From: an uncultured Faecalibacterium sp.
GTDB taxonomy: Bacteria; Bacillota; Clostridia; Oscillospirales; Ruminococcaceae
NCBI GenBank assembly: GCA_934533135.1
Contig: CAKTBG010000001.1
Span: 1-64,000 of the forward strand
Direction: 5' to 3'
DNA: 64,000 bases
The position numbers and the translations under genes are program-made. Of this stretch, positions 60,997 through 64,000 are shown in pieces (position 1 is the first letter of the stretch; every line of letters begins with the position of its first letter). The notes beneath the pieces were generated by a model. The model had not been told where the DNA came from. It ran no database searches and saw nothing but the letters and a program-made list of their open reading frames with translations.

Positions 60997-61755
60997 TCAC
61001 ATCTCTGCGATCATGTTTCCCATGTTGTACAGACCCGGCTCCTTTTTGGCCAGATAAACGGCGGCATTGATGGCACCATTTGCGAAGATGTTCCGGGAGT
61101 AAGCCGTGTGCTTGAGGGTGATGACCTCGTCCGGGCCGCAGAACAACACCTCGTGGTCGCCCACGATGCTGCCGCCGCGTACCGAGCTGATGCCGATCTC
61201 CTTCGGGTCACGCTTCTGGCGAACCGAAGAACGGTCGTAGACATAATGGTATTCGCCGTTGTTTTCCTCGTTGATGGCGTCGGCCAGCATCAGAGCCGTT
61301 CCGCTGGGGGCATCCAGCTTGTTGTGGTGATGCTGCTCCACGATCTCAACATCGTAGTTGACGCCCAGAATGGCCGAAGCACGCTTGCACAGCTCGGACA
61401 GAACATTGATGCCCATGGACATATTGGCACTCTTGAAGACCGGAACCTCCCGGGAAAGCTGCACGACCTTGAGTTGCAGTTCCTCAGACAGGCCAGTGGT
61501 GCAGACCACGATGGGCAGCTTGTGCGCCTCGCAGTAGGGAAGAGCCTTTTCGACCGCAGCCGGAGAGCTGAAGTCGATGATGACGTCGCCCTTGCCCTCC
61601 AGCTTGTCCAGACTGTCGTAAACGGGGATGCCGTTCATTTCGCCGTCCTGCAGGTCGATGCCTGCGATCACACGGCAGTCCTCACGCTGAGCGATCAGGT
61701 CTACCAGAACATGACCCATCCGGCCGCCGATTCCCTGAATGATAATATCCGTCAT
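60997..61755 (-). CDS. dapB: 4-hydroxy-tetrahydrodipicolinate reductase
   Basis: The protein has 252 residues: N-terminal nucleotide-binding IIIQGIGGRMGHVLVDLI, FSSPAAVEKALPY, catalytic EQHHHNKLDAPSGTA and C-terminal RGGSIVGDHEVLF. It makes tetrahydrodipicolinate for lysine and cell-wall diaminopimelate; in spore formers dipicolinate branches off just before. AGAAGGGG precedes ATG 61755, excluding an open frame that continues far upstream. Confidence 0.96.
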   Translation of the reverse strand: MTDIIIQGIGGRMGHVLVDLIAQREDCRVIAGIDLQDGEMNGIPVYDSLDKLEGKGDVIIDFSSPAAVEKALPYCEAHKLPIVVCTTGLSEELQLKVVQLSREVPVFKSANMSMGINVLSELCKRASAILGVNYDVEIVEQHHHNKLDAPSGTALMLADAINEENNGEYHYVYDRSSVRQKRDPKEIGISSVRGGSIVGDHEVLFCGPDEVITLKHTAYSRNIFANGAINAAVYLAKKEPGLYNMGNMIAEM

Positions 61756-61794
61756 TGTTTTTACCCCTTCTATCGCTGTTTTGTGGATACGGCA

Positions 61795-61825
61795 AATGCC
61801 CGGAAGAGCTTTCTCGCCGGGCATT
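61795..61825 (-). other. Hairpin between dapA and dapB
   Basis: AATGCCCGG and CCGGGCATT form a perfect 9-bp stem with a 13-base loop. No T run follows on the minus strand, so it may be a stability or processing structure rather than a terminator. Confidence 0.4.
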
Positions 61826-61838
61826 CTGCGCAGATCCG

Positions 61839-62732
61839 TTATTCTTGGATGAGACCTTCGGCGCGAAGCGCGTTCTCGATCTGCTCCTTGTGTGCATCGC
61901 TCGGCTCCACCAGAGGCAGACGGCACTCACCCGCATTCCAGCCCAGAACGTTCATAGCGTACTTGACCGGGATCGGGTTGACCTCACAGAACATGGCGTC
62001 GCACAGCGGCAGGATCTCCAGCTGGAGGTCTTTTGCTTTGACCGTGTCGCCCTCAAACCATGCCTTGCAGCAGTTGTGAACCAGCTCCGGCTTAACGTTG
62101 GACACCACGCTGATCACGCCCTTGCCGCCCAGAGACAGCAGAGGAACCACCTGATCGTCGTTGCCGGAATAGATGTTCAGCTCGTCGCCGCACAGGGCTG
62201 CGATCTTGGCCACCTGCGAAATATTGCCGGATGCTTCCTTGATGCCGTTGATGAGCGGATGCTTGCTCAGTGCATAGGCAGTCTCGGGCGCAATATTGAC
62301 GCCGGTGCGGGAAGGCACATTGTACAGGATGACCGGGATGCCGCCTGCCTCGGCCATTGCGGTAAAGTGGGCGATCAGACCGGCCTGCGAGGTCTTATTG
62401 TAGTAGGGGGTCACCATCAGCAGAGCGTCTGCGCCGCAGGCAGCCGACTTTGCCGCCAGTGCGCAGCCATGATCGGTGTCGTTGGAACCGGCACCGGCGA
62501 TGACGGGAACACGGTGGTTGACCGTGTCCACCGTGAACTTGATGGTGGCCAGCTGCTCTTCATCGGTCATCGTGGCACACTCACCGGTGGTGCCGCAGAT
62601 GATGATGGCGTCGGTGCCGCGTGCGATCTGATCTTCCAGAATGCGGCCCAGCTCATCAAAATTTACACTTCCGTCCTCATACATCGGGGTGATAATGGCA
62701 ACACCCGCGCCGGTAAAGACAGGATTCTTCAT
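61839..62732 (-). CDS. dapA: 4-hydroxy-tetrahydrodipicolinate synthase
   Basis: The protein has 297 residues, a TIM barrel. CGTTGECATM, VIAGAGSNDT, the catalytic Tyr in VILYNVPSRTG and the Schiff-base Lys in INGIKEASGN are visible. It condenses pyruvate with aspartate semialdehyde from Asd. AAAGGAG precedes ATG 62732 by about 10 bases; an in-frame codon at 62762 lies next to the asd stop without its own site. Confidence 0.96.
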   Translation of the reverse strand: MKNPVFTGAGVAIITPMYEDGSVNFDELGRILEDQIARGTDAIIICGTTGECATMTDEEQLATIKFTVDTVNHRVPVIAGAGSNDTDHGCALAAKSAACGADALLMVTPYYNKTSQAGLIAHFTAMAEAGGIPVILYNVPSRTGVNIAPETAYALSKHPLINGIKEASGNISQVAKIAALCGDELNIYSGNDDQVVPLLSLGGKGVISVVSNVKPELVHNCCKAWFEGDTVKAKDLQLEILPLCDAMFCEVNPIPVKYAMNVLGWNAGECRLPLVEPSDAHKEQIENALRAEGLIQE

Positions 62733-62770
62733 AATACCAAAACTCCTTTGCAGCGTTTTCAAAACGCAGA

Positions 62771-63853
62771 TCAGTCAAAATAGCCCTTGGCTGCCAGCAG
62801 CTCAGCCAGCAGCACGGCACCGCCTGCTGCACCGCGCAGGGTGTTGTGGCTCATGCAGGCGAACTTATAGTCGAACAGCGTATCTTCGCGCAGGCGGCCG
62901 ATGCAGACCGCCATGCCGTTCTCGGTGTTGCGATCCAGCTTGGGCTGCGGACGGTCGGCTTCCTCAAAGTAATGGAGGAACTGTTTGGGAGCACTGGGCA
63001 GCTCCAGCTCCTGTGCGGGGCCGCGGAAGTTTGCCCATGCCGCAAGGATCTGCTCCTTGGTGGGCTTTTTGTCAAAGCTCACAAAGACGGCAGCGGTGTG
63101 TCCGTCGGAGACCGGAACGCGGAAGCACTGCGCCGTGATGGTCGGCTTCTCGGCATTGACGATCTCGCCGCCCTCGATGTGACCCCACAGTTTCAGCGGC
63201 TCACGCTCGCTCTTTTCTTCCTCACCGCCGATGTAGGGGATCACGTTGTCCACGATCTCCGGCATCCGGTCAAAGGTCTTTCCGGCACCGGAAATGGCCT
63301 GATAGGTGCAGACCAGAGCCTTCTCGACGCCGAAATCTTTCATCAGGGGGTGCAGGGCAGGCACATAGCTCTGCAGGCTGCAGTTGGACTTGACGGCAAT
63401 GAAGCCTCGCTTGGTGCCCAAACGCTTGCGCTGTGCCGGGATGATCTCAATGTGATCGGCGTTGATCTCCGGCACGACCATCGGAACATCCGGGGTAAAG
63501 CGGTTTGCGCTGTTGTTGGAGACCACAGGGCACTCTGCCTTGGCATAAGCCTCTTCCAGAGCCTTGATCTCTGCCTTCGGCATATTGACGGCGCAGAAGA
63601 TGAAATCGACCTGCGCTGCGACCTCCTCCACCTTGGAAGCGTCCAGCACGACCATCTTCTTGACGCTCTCCGGCATCGGGGTGGTCATCGCCCAGCGGGA
63701 GCCGACGGCATCCTCATAGGTCTTTCCGGCACTCCGACCCGACGCGGCCAGTGTGGTCAGTTTGAACCAGGGATGATTCTCCAACAGAGTGACAAACCGC
63801 TGACCAACCATGCCAGTGGCACCGACGATACCAACTTTATACTGTTTTTCCAT
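62771..63853 (-). CDS. asd: Aspartate-semialdehyde dehydrogenase, archaeal/fungal type
   Basis: The protein has 360 residues. N-terminal NADP-binding VGIVGATGMVGQRF, active-site C158 in KSNCSLQ, and SGAGKTFDRMPEI. The SNCS active site and overall form belong to the archaeal/fungal branch instead of the usual bacterial one. It reduces aspartyl phosphate to the semialdehyde used by DapA and for threonine. AAGGAAAGG before ATG 63853; an in-frame codon at 63874 precedes that site. It heads the operon asd-dapA-dapB-ACT. Confidence 0.94.
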   Translation of the reverse strand: MEKQYKVGIVGATGMVGQRFVTLLENHPWFKLTTLAASGRSAGKTYEDAVGSRWAMTTPMPESVKKMVVLDASKVEEVAAQVDFIFCAVNMPKAEIKALEEAYAKAECPVVSNNSANRFTPDVPMVVPEINADHIEIIPAQRKRLGTKRGFIAVKSNCSLQSYVPALHPLMKDFGVEKALVCTYQAISGAGKTFDRMPEIVDNVIPYIGGEEEKSEREPLKLWGHIEGGEIVNAEKPTITAQCFRVPVSDGHTAAVFVSFDKKPTKEQILAAWANFRGPAQELELPSAPKQFLHYFEEADRPQPKLDRNTENGMAVCIGRLREDTLFDYKFACMSHNTLRGAAGGAVLLAELLAAKGYFD

Positions 63854-63883
63854 TTCCAGCACCTTTCCTTTCAAAAAGCTCCA

Positions 63884-63924
63884 ATTGCATCATCCACCGC
63901 TTGCAAAGCGGGAGACAATGCAAT
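63884..63924 (-). promoter_or_regulatory. Structured leader hairpin of asd
   Basis: ATTGCAT (minus strand) pairs with ATGCAAT around an internal loop and the inner stem CCGCTT/AAGCGG. It lies in the 5' leader, about 30 bases before the asd start. It is too small to be a lysine riboswitch and has no T run. Confidence 0.4.
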
Positions 63925-63951
63925 ATAATAGACATTGTTTACACAGATTCT

Positions 63952-63981
63952 ATGATATCATTGATACGTCGTTCGTGTCAA
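63952..63981 (-). promoter_or_regulatory. Promoter of the asd-dapA-dapB-ACT operon
   Basis: On the minus strand TTGACA (63976-63981, perfect), an 18-bp spacer and TATCAT (63952-63957). The leader to asd is about 90 bases. Confidence 0.65.
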
Positions 63982-64000
63982 TCATCGGAAAGGCAAATGC

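Noticed and set aside
63854..63975. Lysine riboswitch before asd
   Set aside because: The leader is only about 90 bases and has one compound hairpin and no terminator. The lysine riboswitch core needs about 170 bases.

Overview
The window reads as the chromosome of a high-GC, endospore-lineage Firmicute of class Clostridia. The best guess is the Oscillospiraceae/Ruminococcaceae, close to Faecalibacterium, Gemmiger or Subdoligranulum. This rests on the gene complement (Spo0A, the complete SpoIIIA set, SpoIVB, a GerA-type operon, HprK, WhiA, a T-box tyrS), on strong GGAGG ribosome sites, and on GC-rich codon use throughout except in one island. Genus-level placement is inference from overall appearance, not from a marker gene.

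Layout. 1-140: a tRNA-Leu and its terminator on the minus strand. 0.2-2.5 kb: spoIVB and spo0A. 2.5-4.2 kb: a small locus with a ribbon-helix-helix regulator, a secreted protein and a lipoprotein. 4.2-5.3 kb: a spoIVFA/spoIVFB-like pair. 5.3-13.2 kb: radical-SAM pair, rplS with a structured leader, lepB-rbgA-rnhB-yraN, thrC and a phosphoesterase. 13.3-21.3 kb: tig, clpP, clpX, an aspartate aminotransferase, a fused secDF and nrdR. 21.4-25.8 kb: a DUF421/DUF4363 pair on the minus strand, divergent from a GerA-family germinant-receptor operon. 25.8-29.7 kb: a minus-strand phosphate operon (Na/Pi cotransporter with PhoU domain, PhoB-like regulator, PhoR-like kinase) behind two promoters and an array of PHO-box-like hexamers. 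29.8-38.3 kb: hprK-murB-rapZ-whiA-dnaE, then pfkA.

38.29-40.97 kb is a 2.65-kb integrative element in the 3' end of pfkA. It is flanked by a perfect 24-bp direct repeat that restores the end of pfkA on one side; on the other side it pushes the original pfkA terminator 2.65 kb away. It carries a tyrosine integrase whose zinc-ribbon N-terminus is in another frame, an excisionase-like gene, and two broken gene ends fused by an apparent internal deletion.

41.2-58.8 kb: ligA, then the conserved spore/housekeeping block spoIIIAA-AH, asp23, nusB, a TsaD paralogue, xseA-xseB-ispA-DUF212-dxs-tlyA-nadK-argR-recN. In Bacillus subtilis this block continues directly into spoIVB-spo0A; here those two genes lie about 56 kb upstream. 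58.8-60.4 kb: tyrS behind a tyrosine T-box. 60.5-64 kb: a minus-strand lysine/diaminopimelate operon asd-dapA-dapB plus a free-standing aspartokinase-type ACT protein.

The most notable theme is a sporulation programme that appears retained but modified. Spo0A lacks one acidic-pocket Asp. The SpoIVFB-like protease lacks the CBS domain, and its SpoIVFA-like partner keeps a full LytM zinc site. The germinant-receptor B and C subunits are shortened. Even so, sequences resembling sigma-E and sigma-G promoters still stand in front of spoIVB, spoIVFAB, spoIIIA and the ger operon. No clearly new defence system, CRISPR array or biosynthetic cluster was found.
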